A DNA stretch of 64,000 bases from Cellulomonas sp. S1-8 (GCF_026184235.1 NZ_CP110806.1:4154001-4218000), one strand, 5' to 3'. Positions 7,079 through 16,562 are shown, counted from the first letter of the stretch. The notes: generated from the letters alone by a model not told the origin. A program made the numbers and translations.

Positions 7079-7279
7079 GTGGCCCGGCTGCCACGGGTCT
7101 TCATCGACACGAGCGAGCTGTTCCCGTTCACGATCATGGACGTCCTTCTCACGCCGGCCGAAGACATCCTGTTCACCTGGGTGTGGACCGACGAGGTCCT
7201 CACCCAATGGGAGGACGTCATCGTCCGCGAGGCCCGGCACACCGGGCTCATCGAGGAGGTCGTAGGCCGGCGGTGCTGA
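7079..7279 (+). pseudogene. Truncated PIN-domain toxin
   Basis: The 66-residue frame starts with GTG and opens like an intact PIN RNase: VFIDTSELFPF has the first catalytic Asp, and the following residues (FTWVWTDEVLTQWEDVIVRE) include a helix with the second acidic residue. The rest of the usual 130-190 residues, including the last two acidic ligands, is missing; after residue 52 the sequence changes to GLIEEVVGRRC and stops. The toxin is therefore very probably inactive. It follows an intact-looking antitoxin, a common end state of a decaying module. Confidence 0.65.
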
Positions 7280-7416
7280 CGGGTCTTCCGCGTGCGGCGG
7301 CAGCGAGGCATGCGGCCTAGCGTCACCGCACGCTGCTGGGTTTCGCCCGGGTGCTCCCTTGCCCGAGGCGATCTTTGCTGGTGAGCTCCGAGCGTGGAGA
7401 AAACGGCGCGTCTCGC

Positions 7417-8550
7417 ATGATGCCCACCGCGGACGACGTCCAGTTCCGCCTGGACGAGTACGACGAGTTAGGCGAGGGCGAGCACCTGCGACGACATCCT
7501 CCGAGAGCACCCGGGCACGTCATCATCGCCCGCGGCCGCAGGTACGACGCAGGCAGCATCGAAGCCGCACTGAGCGGCGCCCAACAGAGTCTTCTGTCGG
7601 CGCGACCGAGCACGAGGCTCCCGCTCCTCGAGGCCGCGGGCTTCACGGTGCTGACCCTCGCCGGGTGGACTCTCGAGGATGAGCGCCGCTGGCGCGCCAG
7701 CGTCTGGCAGGAGCTGCAGAAGACCAGCGGCGTGGTGTCCACGCGCTGGCTCAAGGAGAGGAACGTCCGCACAGGTGGTCGCGGCATCTCGATGGACAAG
7801 AGCAGGACGTCCGCGCTCACGCCGACCGGTCTAGCCGTCAGCGTCCGATCGACGGGCAAGCATTACTCGGATATCAGCGACGAGCACGCCATGGTCTACA
7901 GCTACCCGCGGACCCAGCGACCTGGTCGTGACCGGTCGGAGATCGAGGCGGTCGCCGCTCTCATCGGTGCGGAACTGCCGCTGTTTGTGATTGAGAGTGC
8001 CGGGGCGAATCGACGCGTTCGGCTGGGATGGGTGACGGCTGCGGACGACGCGGCGCAGAGCTTTCTCTTCGAGTTCACGGAATTGGCGCCGCCTCGCCTG
8101 CAGGTCGAACTAGACCCTGACCGACCATTCCAGACCGACCGTTCGCGTAGCCGCCGTGACACAGTGGCGTCCCGCTGGGAACGTGACCCGCACTTCGCGT
8201 TTCGCGTACTGCATCGCTACAGCGGGCGATGCGCCATCACTGGCGTCCCGGTGAAGCAGGTCCTCGATGCGGCCCATGTCATGCCGGTCGCGAAGGGCGG
8301 ACCAGACGATGATCGCAACGGCCTGCTACTGACCGCGACGCTGCACCGTGCCTTCGACGCGGGGCTGTGGGCCCTGCACCCCTCGAAGCTCAGGATGGAG
8401 TTCGGAACCGGCACCAGCGCCGCGGATCTCCGCCTGACGTCAGTTCACCTGCGCGCGGATGTCCCGCCTCCGCACGAGGAAGCCCTCGAGTGGCGCTACG
8501 AGTGGTTCTGTCGGCAGAACAAGATGCAGTCAAGCGACACGCAGCCGTAG
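7417..8550 (+). CDS. HNH endonuclease, probable restriction or modification-dependent nuclease
   Basis: The last 110 residues form an HNH nuclease: RYSGRCAITGVPVKQVLDAAH, then HVMPVAKGGPDDDRNGLLL and LHRAFDAGLW, with the expected H, N and H residues. The middle (about 150-250) reads like a compact recognition domain with the SRA-like run MVYSYPRTQRPGRDRSEIEA and LPLFVIESAG, as in ScoMcrA-type nucleases, but I cannot assign it firmly. The start is uncertain: ATG 7417 or 7420, with GTG 7381 and 7351 in frame. It lies 200 bases before hsdM and may act with or beside the type I system. Confidence 0.65.
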   Translation: MMPTADDVQFRLDEYDELGEGEHLRRHPPRAPGHVIIARGRRYDAGSIEAALSGAQQSLLSARPSTRLPLLEAAGFTVLTLAGWTLEDERRWRASVWQELQKTSGVVSTRWLKERNVRTGGRGISMDKSRTSALTPTGLAVSVRSTGKHYSDISDEHAMVYSYPRTQRPGRDRSEIEAVAALIGAELPLFVIESAGANRRVRLGWVTAADDAAQSFLFEFTELAPPRLQVELDPDRPFQTDRSRSRRDTVASRWERDPHFAFRVLHRYSGRCAITGVPVKQVLDAAHVMPVAKGGPDDDRNGLLLTATLHRAFDAGLWALHPSKLRMEFGTGTSAADLRLTSVHLRADVPPPHEEALEWRYEWFCRQNKMQSSDTQP

Positions 8551-8751
8551 CCCGGAGACATGGGCACCGCTCACAGCCAAGGCGCTTGGCCAGATCGGAG
8601 CTCAGGTCACGGACCGTGGCACGACTCGGGGAGGCGTCCGTCTTCACCTGCCACCCGTCGGATCGACGGCTACGGCGCGACTAGCATCCCTGAGAGCGCC
8701 CGCGTCGTCAGTCGGCCAGCGGGGGCCACTGATGCATGGCGAAGGGGCACG

Positions 8752-10716
8752 ATGTCGCAGCCGCAGGGCTTTCAGGACAAGGTCGCGTTCATCTGGAAGG
8801 TCGCCGACAAGCTGCGCGGCAGCTTCAAGCAGCACGAGTACGGATCGATCATGCTGCCGCTCCTCGTCCTGCGACGCCTCGACGCCGTCCTCGAGCCCAC
8901 CAAGCAGCAGGTCTTGCGCCACGCCGCGAGCTTCGGCGACAAGAAGCTCGGCCCGGGTGAGGACCTCATCCTCCAGGGCATCGCGGGCGCGGCGTTCTAC
9001 AACACCTCGCCGCTGACGTTCCGCACGATCCTGGCCGACGACAAGAACGTTGCCGACAACCTCCACGCCTACGTGTCCGGCTTGTCGCCCGCCGCGTACG
9101 AGGTCATCGAGCGGTACGACTTCGCAGGCAAGGTCGCCCGCATGGAGGCCGCCGGGATCCTCTACGGCGTGCTGTCGGACTTCGCCGACCTGCGCATCGG
9201 CCCGGACGCCGTGTCGAACGAGGCGATGGGACACATCTTCGAGGAGCTGCTGCGCAAATTCTCCGAAATGAGCAACGAGACCGCCGGCGAGCACTACACG
9301 CCGCGCGAGGTCATCCGGCTCGTCGTGGACCTGCTCCTGTCGGGGCAGTCGGCCGAGGCGATCGAAGGCGTGACGATGCCCGTGCGGACGGTGTACGACC
9401 CCGCCGCCGGGACCGGCGGCATGCTCACGGCCGCCATGGATCGAATCCGTGCGCTCAACGACACCGCGCGGGTGCAGGTCTACGGGCAAGAGCTCAACCC
9501 CGAGACGTGGGCGATCGCCCGTTCCGACCTGCTGATCCAGGACGTCGGCGCGGACAACATGGCGTTCGGCAACTCGCTGACGCAGGACGCCTACCCGAAC
9601 GTAAAGTTCGACTACATGCTCGCCAACCCGCCGTACGGCGTGGACTGGAAGAGCTATGCCAAGCCGATCCAGGACGAGGCCGCCGCTCTGGGCTTCGCCG
9701 GGAGGTTCGGCGCGGGCCTGCCCCGCGTCTCGGACGGGTCGTTCCTCTTCCTGCAGCACATGCTGTCGAAGATGAAGTCCGGCTCCCGGGTCGGCATCGT
9801 GCTGTCCGGCTCGCCGCTGTTCTCCGGCGCGGCGGGCTCCGGGGAGTCGGAGATCCGACGGTGGATCATCGAGAACGACTGGCTCGAGGGCATCGTCGCC
9901 CTGCCGGACCAGATGTTCTACAACACCGGCATCTCGACGTACGTGTGGATCCTCACCAACGCCAAGCCCGCGCACCGTGCTGGCAAGGTCGCGCTCGTCG
10001 ACGGCCGCGCGATGTTCACGAAGATGCGCAAGTCGCTCGGCGACAAGCGCAAGTTCCTCTCCGAGGAGTCGATCGACGAGCTCGTCCGCCTCTACGACGA
10101 GCTGCCCGAGGACTCCCGGGTCAAGGTGCTGCCGAACGAGACATTCGGGTTCCAACGCATCACCGTCGAGCGGCCGATGCGTCGCCGCTGGGAGGTCACC
10201 GACGAGGTCCTCTCCCTCCTGCCCGACGACGCGCGCGACGCCATGGGGGCGCACGCCGGGACGTCGGCCGCGACCGAGAAGGAGTTCGCAGGGTGGCTCA
10301 CGGGACTTGAACCCGCGACCCCTGCACTCGACGGCAAGATGCTCCGCGCGGTGCTCAAGGCCGCGGCGGTATACGACGAGGACGCGCCGCCCATCCTCAA
10401 GAAGGGAGAGCCGGAACCCGACCCCGACCTGCGCGACTTCGAGAACATCCCGCTGCCGGCCGGGTACATCACCATGAGGGACGAGCAGCGGGCGAAGGCG
10501 CTCTACGAGGCGGCCGAGACGCACCTGCAGGAGGCGATCCACCCCTACGTTCCGGACGCGTGGATCGACCACAGCAAGACGAAGATCGGTTACGAGATCC
10601 CCTTCACACGGCAATTCTACGTGTACACGCCGCCGCGACCCGTCGAGGAGATCGGCGGCGAGATTCGTGCGCTCGAGACCCAAATCCAGGACTGGATGAG
10701 GGGCCTGGGTCTGTGA
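8752..10716 (+). CDS. hsdM: Type I restriction-modification DNA methyltransferase subunit
   Basis: The 654-residue HsdM shows the N-terminal HsdM_N helical domain (FIWKVADKLRGSFKQHEYG), the SAM-binding motif DPAAGTGGM (around residue 217) and the N6-adenine methylase motif NPPY (LANPPYGVDWK, around residue 294). The start is the ATG with AAGGGG at 8742-8747. It methylates adenines in the target read by HsdS and is needed for both modification and restriction. The C-terminal third contains a short stretch that copies a tRNA T-arm on the opposite strand (see separate entry). hsdS starts inside its stop codon. Confidence 0.95.
   Translation: MSQPQGFQDKVAFIWKVADKLRGSFKQHEYGSIMLPLLVLRRLDAVLEPTKQQVLRHAASFGDKKLGPGEDLILQGIAGAAFYNTSPLTFRTILADDKNVADNLHAYVSGLSPAAYEVIERYDFAGKVARMEAAGILYGVLSDFADLRIGPDAVSNEAMGHIFEELLRKFSEMSNETAGEHYTPREVIRLVVDLLLSGQSAEAIEGVTMPVRTVYDPAAGTGGMLTAAMDRIRALNDTARVQVYGQELNPETWAIARSDLLIQDVGADNMAFGNSLTQDAYPNVKFDYMLANPPYGVDWKSYAKPIQDEAAALGFAGRFGAGLPRVSDGSFLFLQHMLSKMKSGSRVGIVLSGSPLFSGAAGSGESEIRRWIIENDWLEGIVALPDQMFYNTGISTYVWILTNAKPAHRAGKVALVDGRAMFTKMRKSLGDKRKFLSEESIDELVRLYDELPEDSRVKVLPNETFGFQRITVERPMRRRWEVTDEVLSLLPDDARDAMGAHAGTSAATEKEFAGWLTGLEPATPALDGKMLRAVLKAAAVYDEDAPPILKKGEPEPDPDLRDFENIPLPAGYITMRDEQRAKALYEAAETHLQEAIHPYVPDAWIDHSKTKIGYEIPFTRQFYVYTPPRPVEEIGGEIRALETQIQDWMRGLGL
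10293..10330 (-). other. tRNA 3'-half-like sequence inside hsdM
   Basis: On the minus strand this reads like variable loop plus T-arm: GCGGG, loop TTCAAGT, then CCCGT (10300-10316), a complete T-stem/loop with the conserved TTC. Upstream GGGTC resembles a variable loop and downstream GAGCCAC an acceptor strand. No 5' half of a tRNA is present nearby, so this is not a gene. In the hsdM frame it encodes WLTGLEPATPAL. Confidence 0.5.
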
Positions 10717-11939
10717 GACTAATGGCGTCCCAGGCCGCCGAGATCCGCCTCGGCAGACAGCGGGCACCCCAGTACGAAGCGGGAGATCATCTCGTCCCGT
10801 ACCTGAGATCCGCCAACATCGCGGACGGAACCGTCTACGCGGACGACGTGAAGTCGATGAACTTCTCACCGGCGGAGCAGGCGATCTTCAGCCTGTGCGA
10901 CGGCGACGTCCTCGTGACGGAGGGTAGTGGGAGTCGCGACGCCGTTGGAGCCTCGGCGGTCTGGCAGTCCCAGGTGCGGGGTGTTGTGTGCTTCCAGAAC
11001 ACGCTGCTTCGGATGCGCCCGCGGCCCAGCATCGCCGACGGACGATTCATCGCATGGTGGGCACGCCACGCTCACGCGTCCGGTCAGATGGCTGCTGTGG
11101 CCAACGGTGCCAACATCCTGCATCTCGGCTCCGACGGACTGCGTCGTCTGCAGATTGATGTGCCGCCCATCGATGAGCAGCGGCGGATCGCGGACTTCCT
11201 CGACGACCAGGTCTCCCGAATCGACCGTGTGATTGAAGCGAGGCGCAGGCAACTGCATCTCGTTCGGGAGTCTCGGCGCTCAGAACTCGAGGCATTGCTT
11301 GGAGCGGCAGGCGAGGGCAGGACTCTTGCGACGCTCACCGATCCAGCGCGGCCGATCCAATACGGGATCGTGCTGCCTGGCCCCGACTTTCCAGGTGGAG
11401 TTCCCATCATCAAGGGTGGAGACATCGGTGCGCAGAGGCTACATCCGGAACTCTTGCGACGTACGGCCCCGGAGATCGACCGTGCCTACTCGCGCAGTCG
11501 AGTTCGTGAAGGCGACGTCGTCATAGCGATCCGCGGGAGCGTCGGCGAGGTTGCCACTGTCCCGGACACTCTCGCGGGAGCAAACCTGACACAGGACTCA
11601 GCACGGATCGCCCCTCAGGGGGTATGTGGCACCTGGCTTCTTCACGTACTCCAGACGCCAACCGTGCAGGCCCGCATCGCTCGGATGATCGTTGGTGCGA
11701 CGGTCAAGGGCATCAATATCGCCGACCTACGAAGGGTCATAGTTCCTACGCCAAATCTCGATGAACAAGCCCAACTCGCGAAGGCGGCTCAGTCAATCGA
11801 CGCGAGAGGGTTGTCAGCGGCGACTTCTCTTGAGAGTTCGGCGGGTCTTCTCAATGAGTACAAGCAGGCGCTCATCACTGCCGCGGTCACCGGTCATTTC
11901 GACGTCCCGACAGCCTCGGGCAGGAGCCTCCCCGCATGA
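10713..11939 (+). CDS. hsdS: Type I restriction-modification specificity subunit
   Basis: The 408-residue protein has the two-target-recognition-domain layout of HsdS. Each half ends with a conserved helical region: PPIDEQRRIADFLDDQVSRIDRVI in the middle and TPNLDEQAQLAKAAQSIDAR near the end. The two variable halves set the bipartite DNA target. The start is taken as the GTG overlapping the hsdM stop; ATG at 10722 is an alternative. Base composition in the second half is less GC-rich than in the neighbours, as is usual for exchanged target domains. The stop overlaps the hsdR start (ATGA). Confidence 0.92.
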   Translation: MRLMASQAAEIRLGRQRAPQYEAGDHLVPYLRSANIADGTVYADDVKSMNFSPAEQAIFSLCDGDVLVTEGSGSRDAVGASAVWQSQVRGVVCFQNTLLRMRPRPSIADGRFIAWWARHAHASGQMAAVANGANILHLGSDGLRRLQIDVPPIDEQRRIADFLDDQVSRIDRVIEARRRQLHLVRESRRSELEALLGAAGEGRTLATLTDPARPIQYGIVLPGPDFPGGVPIIKGGDIGAQRLHPELLRRTAPEIDRAYSRSRVREGDVVIAIRGSVGEVATVPDTLAGANLTQDSARIAPQGVCGTWLLHVLQTPTVQARIARMIVGATVKGINIADLRRVIVPTPNLDEQAQLAKAAQSIDARGLSAATSLESSAGLLNEYKQALITAAVTGHFDVPTASGRSLPA

Positions 11940-14914
11940 GCGTCCACACCGAGCAGGCGTTCGAGTCGAGCATCGAGAACCACCTGCTGGATAACGGCTG
12001 GGCGAAGGTCCCCCCTCTCGGCTACGACCGCGACCTCGGCCTGTTCCCCGACGAGCTCCTCACCTTCATCGAGCAGTCCCAGCCCAAGGCGTGGAAGCAG
12101 CTCGTCACCCGACTCGGCGGCGACGGCATCGCCCGCTCGAAGGTCGTTCAGCACGTCGCCGCACAGATCGACCACCGCGGCACCATCAGCGTCCTGCGCG
12201 ACGCGATCAAGCTCAACGGCGTCACCTTCCACACCTGCTTCTTCAAGCCGGCCAACACCCTCACCGAGGCACTTACTACCCGGTACGAGGCGAACCGCAC
12301 CGCGATCGTCCGGCAGCTCCACCACAGCGAGTCGACGACGGCGGACTCCCTCGACGTCGTCCTCGTTGTCAACGGCATCCCCACGGCGACCGCCGAGCTG
12401 AAGAACACGCTCACCCAGCAGGGCGTGCAGCACGCGATGCAGCAGTACCGCACCGACCGCAATCCGGCCGATCTGATCTTCCGTGCGCGGGCGTTCGTGC
12501 ACTTCGCCGTCGACCCGCACCGCGCCTACATGACGACGAGGCTGGAGCGGGACAAGACGCGCTTCCTACCGTTCAACCAGGGCACGGGTGGCCCCGGCGA
12601 GCAGGGCGGCGACGGCAACCCCACCAACCCGGAGGGCTACGACAGCGCGTACCTGTGGGAGCAGGTCTGGCAGCGGGACGCGTGGCTCGACATTATCGGG
12701 TCGTTCGTCCACGCCGAGGACGGCAAGATCCTCTTCCCGCGCTACCACCAGTGGCACGCGGTCCGCTCGATCATCGACGCGACCCTGCGCGACGGCGCCG
12801 GCACCAACCGGCTCATCCAGCACTCGGCCGGCTCGGGTAAGTCGAACACCATCGCCTGGACCGCTCACGCGCTCTCGCGTCTGCACGCCGAGTCCAACCA
12901 GCCGATCTTCGACAAGGTCGTAGTCATCACCGACCGTGTGGTCCTCGACCGTCAGCTGCAGGACACGGTGGCAGGGCTCGAGCACACGCCGGGCACGATC
13001 GTGCGGATCGACAAGCACTCTGATCAGCTCAAGGAGGCGCTGCAGGGTCACGCTGCCCGCGTCATCATCACGACGCTGCAGAAGTTCCCTGTCGTGGCCG
13101 CGATGGCCGCAGACGTCGTCGGCAAGTCGTTCGCGTTGCTTGTCGACGAGGCGCACTCGTCGACGTCGGGCGAGTCGATCAAGCAGCTGCAGGCTGTGCT
13201 ATCCGCCGGCGAGATCGCGGAGCTGGAAGCGGAGGAGGCCGACGAGGACGAGGGCGTCGACCTGGGCACCGACGTGATTGCGCACTCCGCGGCTGCGCGC
13301 CGTGCGAGCAAGAACCTCACGTACGTCGCGTTCACGGCGACGCCGAAGCCGAAGACGCTCAACCTCTTCGGCCAGCGTGTTCCGGGCCAGGACGGCAAGG
13401 ACATGTTCGTGCCGTTCCACCTGTACTCGATGCGGCAGGCGATCGAGGAGCGGTTCATCCTCGACGTGCTCGCCAACTACTCGACGTACTCCACCTACTT
13501 CAAGCTCGCCACAACTGCCCCGGACGACCCCGAGGTGCCGGTCGACAAGGCACGTGCCGAGCTCGCACGGTTCGTGTCGCTGCACCCGACGAACCTGCGC
13601 GCCAAGGCGGAGATCGTCGTCGAGCACTTCCGCGCCAAGACCCGAGGCAAGGTGAACGGCCAGGCCAAAGCCATGGTCGTCACCCGCTCGCGGCTGCACG
13701 CGGTGCGCTACAAGCAGGAGATCGACCGGTACATCAAGGAGAAGGGCTACGACACGGGTCCGCGCCCTCTTCGGGCTCTCGTCGCCTTCTCCGGGACGCT
13801 CGCCGACCCGGACGTCCCTGAGGTCGCCTACACCGAGCCGATGATGAACGGCTTTGGAGAGGCCGAGCTGCCGACTAGGTTCGGCGGCAAGGACTACCAC
13901 CTGCTGGTCGTCGCCGAGAAGTACCAGACCGGCTTCGACCAGCCGCTGCTGCACACGATGTACGTCGACAAGAAGCTCGCCGGGGTCAGGGCCGTGCAGA
14001 CGCTCTCCCGGCTCAACCGTACGCACGCCGGCAAGGACGACACGTTCGTCCTCGACTTCGCCAACAGCGTCGAGGAGATCCAGGACGCGTTCGCACCGTT
14101 CTTCGAGTCCTCCACCGCCTTCGCGGCGGAGCCGAACGACATCTACAACCTGCAGCACACCCTCATGGCCGCTCACGTCCTCGACGTCGACGAGATGGAG
14201 CTCGCCGTCGAGGCCCTCCTGTCCGGTCAGCAGTCCAAGCAGCAGGTTGTCTACGCCCAGCTCGGCAAGACCGTCGGTCGCTTCCTGGAGCTCGACGGAG
14301 ACGACCAGGATGCCTTCCGTGACGCCCTGACCGCGTACCTCCGCGCGTACGCATTCCTCGCGCAGATCATGACGTGGACGGACCGCGAGCTCGAGCGGCT
14401 CTACCTGTTCGGCAAGGCGCTGATGACTCAGCTCCCCCGTTCCGAGTCCGACCCCATGCCACTCGTGTCCGACCAGGTGCAGCTCACGCACCTCCGCACG
14501 GCACTGACAGCCGAGGAGGAGAACGCGGCGCTCGCCGAGGGCTCCGACGACCCTGGCGAGGTGCTGCCCGGGGGCGGGATGGGCGGCCAGGATCCGATCC
14601 TCGACAAGCTCTCCGAGCTTGTCGAGCAGCTCAACGACAAGTTCGGCGTCGGCACCACGGACGCCGACAAGGTGTGGTTCAACCAGCAGCGCCTGGAGGT
14701 CCTGGCCGACGACGAGCTGCGCGTGGTCGCGCTGAACAACGACCGCGACCACTTCGATCTTGTCCTGCGCGACAAGCTCCCGCACCACGTCGCCGCCCGC
14801 CACGGTGAGAACGCCAAGATGTTCGACCTGTTCTTCAACAAGCCGGGCTTTCAGAAGATGGTGATCGAGTACCTCGGCGGCGTGTACGAGGAGTTCCGCG
14901 AGACGTCCGCCTGA
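11936..14914 (+). CDS. hsdR: Type I restriction endonuclease/translocase subunit
   Basis: The 992-residue HsdR carries an N-terminal PD-(D/E)xK nuclease (VVNGIPTATAELKN with E and K), a Walker A motif (SAGSGKSNTIAW, around residue 297), the DEAH box (LVDEAHSSTSG) and helicase motifs such as FTATPKP and YQTGFDQPLL. It translocates DNA and cuts unmodified DNA when bound to HsdM and HsdS. It starts in the hsdS stop codon, so all three subunits form one coupled operon. No frame break was seen. The 263 bases after it hold no gene I can support. Confidence 0.95.
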   Translation: MSVHTEQAFESSIENHLLDNGWAKVPPLGYDRDLGLFPDELLTFIEQSQPKAWKQLVTRLGGDGIARSKVVQHVAAQIDHRGTISVLRDAIKLNGVTFHTCFFKPANTLTEALTTRYEANRTAIVRQLHHSESTTADSLDVVLVVNGIPTATAELKNTLTQQGVQHAMQQYRTDRNPADLIFRARAFVHFAVDPHRAYMTTRLERDKTRFLPFNQGTGGPGEQGGDGNPTNPEGYDSAYLWEQVWQRDAWLDIIGSFVHAEDGKILFPRYHQWHAVRSIIDATLRDGAGTNRLIQHSAGSGKSNTIAWTAHALSRLHAESNQPIFDKVVVITDRVVLDRQLQDTVAGLEHTPGTIVRIDKHSDQLKEALQGHAARVIITTLQKFPVVAAMAADVVGKSFALLVDEAHSSTSGESIKQLQAVLSAGEIAELEAEEADEDEGVDLGTDVIAHSAAARRASKNLTYVAFTATPKPKTLNLFGQRVPGQDGKDMFVPFHLYSMRQAIEERFILDVLANYSTYSTYFKLATTAPDDPEVPVDKARAELARFVSLHPTNLRAKAEIVVEHFRAKTRGKVNGQAKAMVVTRSRLHAVRYKQEIDRYIKEKGYDTGPRPLRALVAFSGTLADPDVPEVAYTEPMMNGFGEAELPTRFGGKDYHLLVVAEKYQTGFDQPLLHTMYVDKKLAGVRAVQTLSRLNRTHAGKDDTFVLDFANSVEEIQDAFAPFFESSTAFAAEPNDIYNLQHTLMAAHVLDVDEMELAVEALLSGQQSKQQVVYAQLGKTVGRFLELDGDDQDAFRDALTAYLRAYAFLAQIMTWTDRELERLYLFGKALMTQLPRSESDPMPLVSDQVQLTHLRTALTAEEENAALAEGSDDPGEVLPGGGMGGQDPILDKLSELVEQLNDKFGVGTTDADKVWFNQQRLEVLADDELRVVALNNDRDHFDLVLRDKLPHHVAARHGENAKMFDLFFNKPGFQKMVIEYLGGVYEEFRETSA

Positions 14915-15177
14915 TCCCTCCCGGGCTCGAACGCGAGGTATCAGGCGATGCCCTGCACTCTGACGCCTCCTGCCGGACGCACACCGCCGTGCGAGCAGTT
15001 CGGTCTCTCCGACGCATCCCACGACCGATGTCTGACCCTCGAGGTTCGATCGTGACATGACCTCCTGCCAGCCGCTCCGGGCCATGCCATGACAGGCCAT
15101 TTGAACGGACCCCTGCTCGCCGCCATACGCACCCTCCTCGACCACATCGGACTGCGCGCCGCGCACCAGAGGTCACC

Positions 15178-16314
15178 ATGACCCGGCGTCGTAGTCGCGG
15201 TCCGAACGACCCCACCCATCAGGTCCGGGACGCGCGTCGGCGCTTCCGGATCTCGATCGCATACACGGTCGCTCTCGCGGCAGGCCTCACAGCGGGAATC
15301 GCCGTCCTCATCTCGACGGTCCCCTCCCGGAACGTAGACACGTCGTGGTCTTCCGCACTCCCGCGCTTGGGGCTGAACGAGGCCGTCACGCTCATCACTG
15401 TGTTCCTCGTGGTCTACGGCCTCGGAGTCGTACGGGGTCCGGCGCACATCCGAATGAACGACATCGGTGACACCGCCACCTCGATGACCGACCAGCAGCT
15501 CCGCGAGATCGCCGTCGTCGCAGGGTGGGGCGGCACGACGGTCGCCCTCTGGGCGGCGGTGGACGCGCTCGCGGGATGGGAGGCAGAAGGTCTCACCGCG
15601 GGCGATTCCGTCGGGCGGCTCTTAGCAGCGGTGATGGCAGGCTCGTTGATGGCGTCGCTCGCTGCGCTCGTGCCCGCCCGGTACCCGCCGCGCATCCAAG
15701 CCTTAGTGGACACGGGTAAGCGCATGAACGAAGTGGAGATCCTCCACCAGCTGCGCGAATGGGATCTCGCGGACGAGGAGATCGCTGAGGTGCGTTGGAG
15801 CTCCCGGTCTAGGACCACCAAGCTTGTACTTCCCGTCGTAGGGCAGACGCTTGCGGTGTGCGCGATCGTCATCGGACTCCTCGCCGCGCGACATCCCGCC
15901 GCGGCGCCGAACATCATTGCTCTGGGGCTCCTTTCGTTCGCCTTTGCCGTGATCGGTGCGGTCACCCTGATGGCCCCGTTCGCGTTTTTCCGCGCGGTCC
16001 CACGGGCACCTATCCTCGGCACGTTCTCAGTCCTCTACCTTCTCCTCAACGTCCTGCTCTCCGTCGCGTACATCGCCGTTCAGTGGGGTCGACCGGTGTC
16101 GCTGACGCTCTGGTGCACCCCGATCGTCGTCGTCGGGCTGCGCCTCGGGCTCAGCCTCCTCGTCCGTCGATCGGCGCCCTATGTCGCCCATGGCGGCTGG
16201 TCGGTTCTCGACCGCCGCTGGTGGGTGGCCGCGTTCCTCGAGACCTCGCAGCCTGCGCGCGTCGCGGCTGCTGGGCACGACGCCGACGATCAGCCGGTCC
16301 GCGGCTACATGTGA
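15178..16314 (+). CDS. Multi-pass membrane protein of unknown function
   Basis: The 378-residue protein begins at an ATG with a weak GAGG site eight bases upstream. It has about eight hydrophobic segments in two blocks: four in residues 20-175, then a soluble stretch (GKRMNEVEILHQLREWDLADEEIAEVRWSSRS is part of it), then four more to about residue 335. No transporter or enzyme motif is visible. I do not recognise it. It is the first gene after the type I restriction operon and before a Fic gene, so a defence-island role is possible but unproven. Confidence 0.6.
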   Translation: MTRRRSRGPNDPTHQVRDARRRFRISIAYTVALAAGLTAGIAVLISTVPSRNVDTSWSSALPRLGLNEAVTLITVFLVVYGLGVVRGPAHIRMNDIGDTATSMTDQQLREIAVVAGWGGTTVALWAAVDALAGWEAEGLTAGDSVGRLLAAVMAGSLMASLAALVPARYPPRIQALVDTGKRMNEVEILHQLREWDLADEEIAEVRWSSRSRTTKLVLPVVGQTLAVCAIVIGLLAARHPAAAPNIIALGLLSFAFAVIGAVTLMAPFAFFRAVPRAPILGTFSVLYLLLNVLLSVAYIAVQWGRPVSLTLWCTPIVVVGLRLGLSLLVRRSAPYVAHGGWSVLDRRWWVAAFLETSQPARVAAAGHDADDQPVRGYM

Positions 16315-16403
16315 CCCACGGTCCGCGTGAAGCGTCTTGCTCACTGCGACGGCGTGCGGCCATGCCGTCCTCGTCTCCCACCCTGACGCCCTTACGCGCC
16401 GCC

Positions 16404-16434
16404 GACTGCTGACTGCTGACTGCTGACTGCTGAC
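16404..16434. repeat. Heptanucleotide tandem repeat, 4.4 copies
   Basis: The unit GACTGCT is repeated four times without change, followed by GAC. It lies in the 250-base gap between the membrane protein and the Fic gene, about 130 bases before the Fic start. Simple repeats of this kind can change in copy number. Confidence 0.8.
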
Positions 16435-16503
16435 GAACCTCGTGTCATTGACCACTGCTCGAGCGCGGAAGGGCCGAGCGCGACGGCAACCCTGCCAGCC
16501 AGA

Positions 16504-16530
16504 GATAGATGCTGAGCCCGGTTATCTATC
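16504..16530. promoter_or_regulatory. Inverted repeat upstream of the first Fic gene
   Basis: Perfect 7-bp arms GATAGAT (16504-16510) and ATCTATC (16524-16530) start 20 bp apart, i.e. two helical turns. A possible -10 hexamer TAAGAT (16551-16556) ends six bases before the GTG start, and no ribosome binding site exists, so the mRNA may be leaderless. The Fic protein has a C-terminal winged helix that could bind here. Confidence 0.5.
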
Positions 16531-16562
16531 CCTATACCCTGATCGATGCATAAGATCGCGTC

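Noticed and set aside
10293..10330. Complete tRNA gene
   Set aside because: Only a T-arm and acceptor-like end are present; no D-arm, anticodon arm or matching 5' acceptor strand was found on the 5' side.
13199..15166. 655-codon minus-strand open frame opposite hsdR
   Set aside because: It lies antisense to a well-supported HsdR frame with clear helicase motifs; long antisense frames are common at this GC content.
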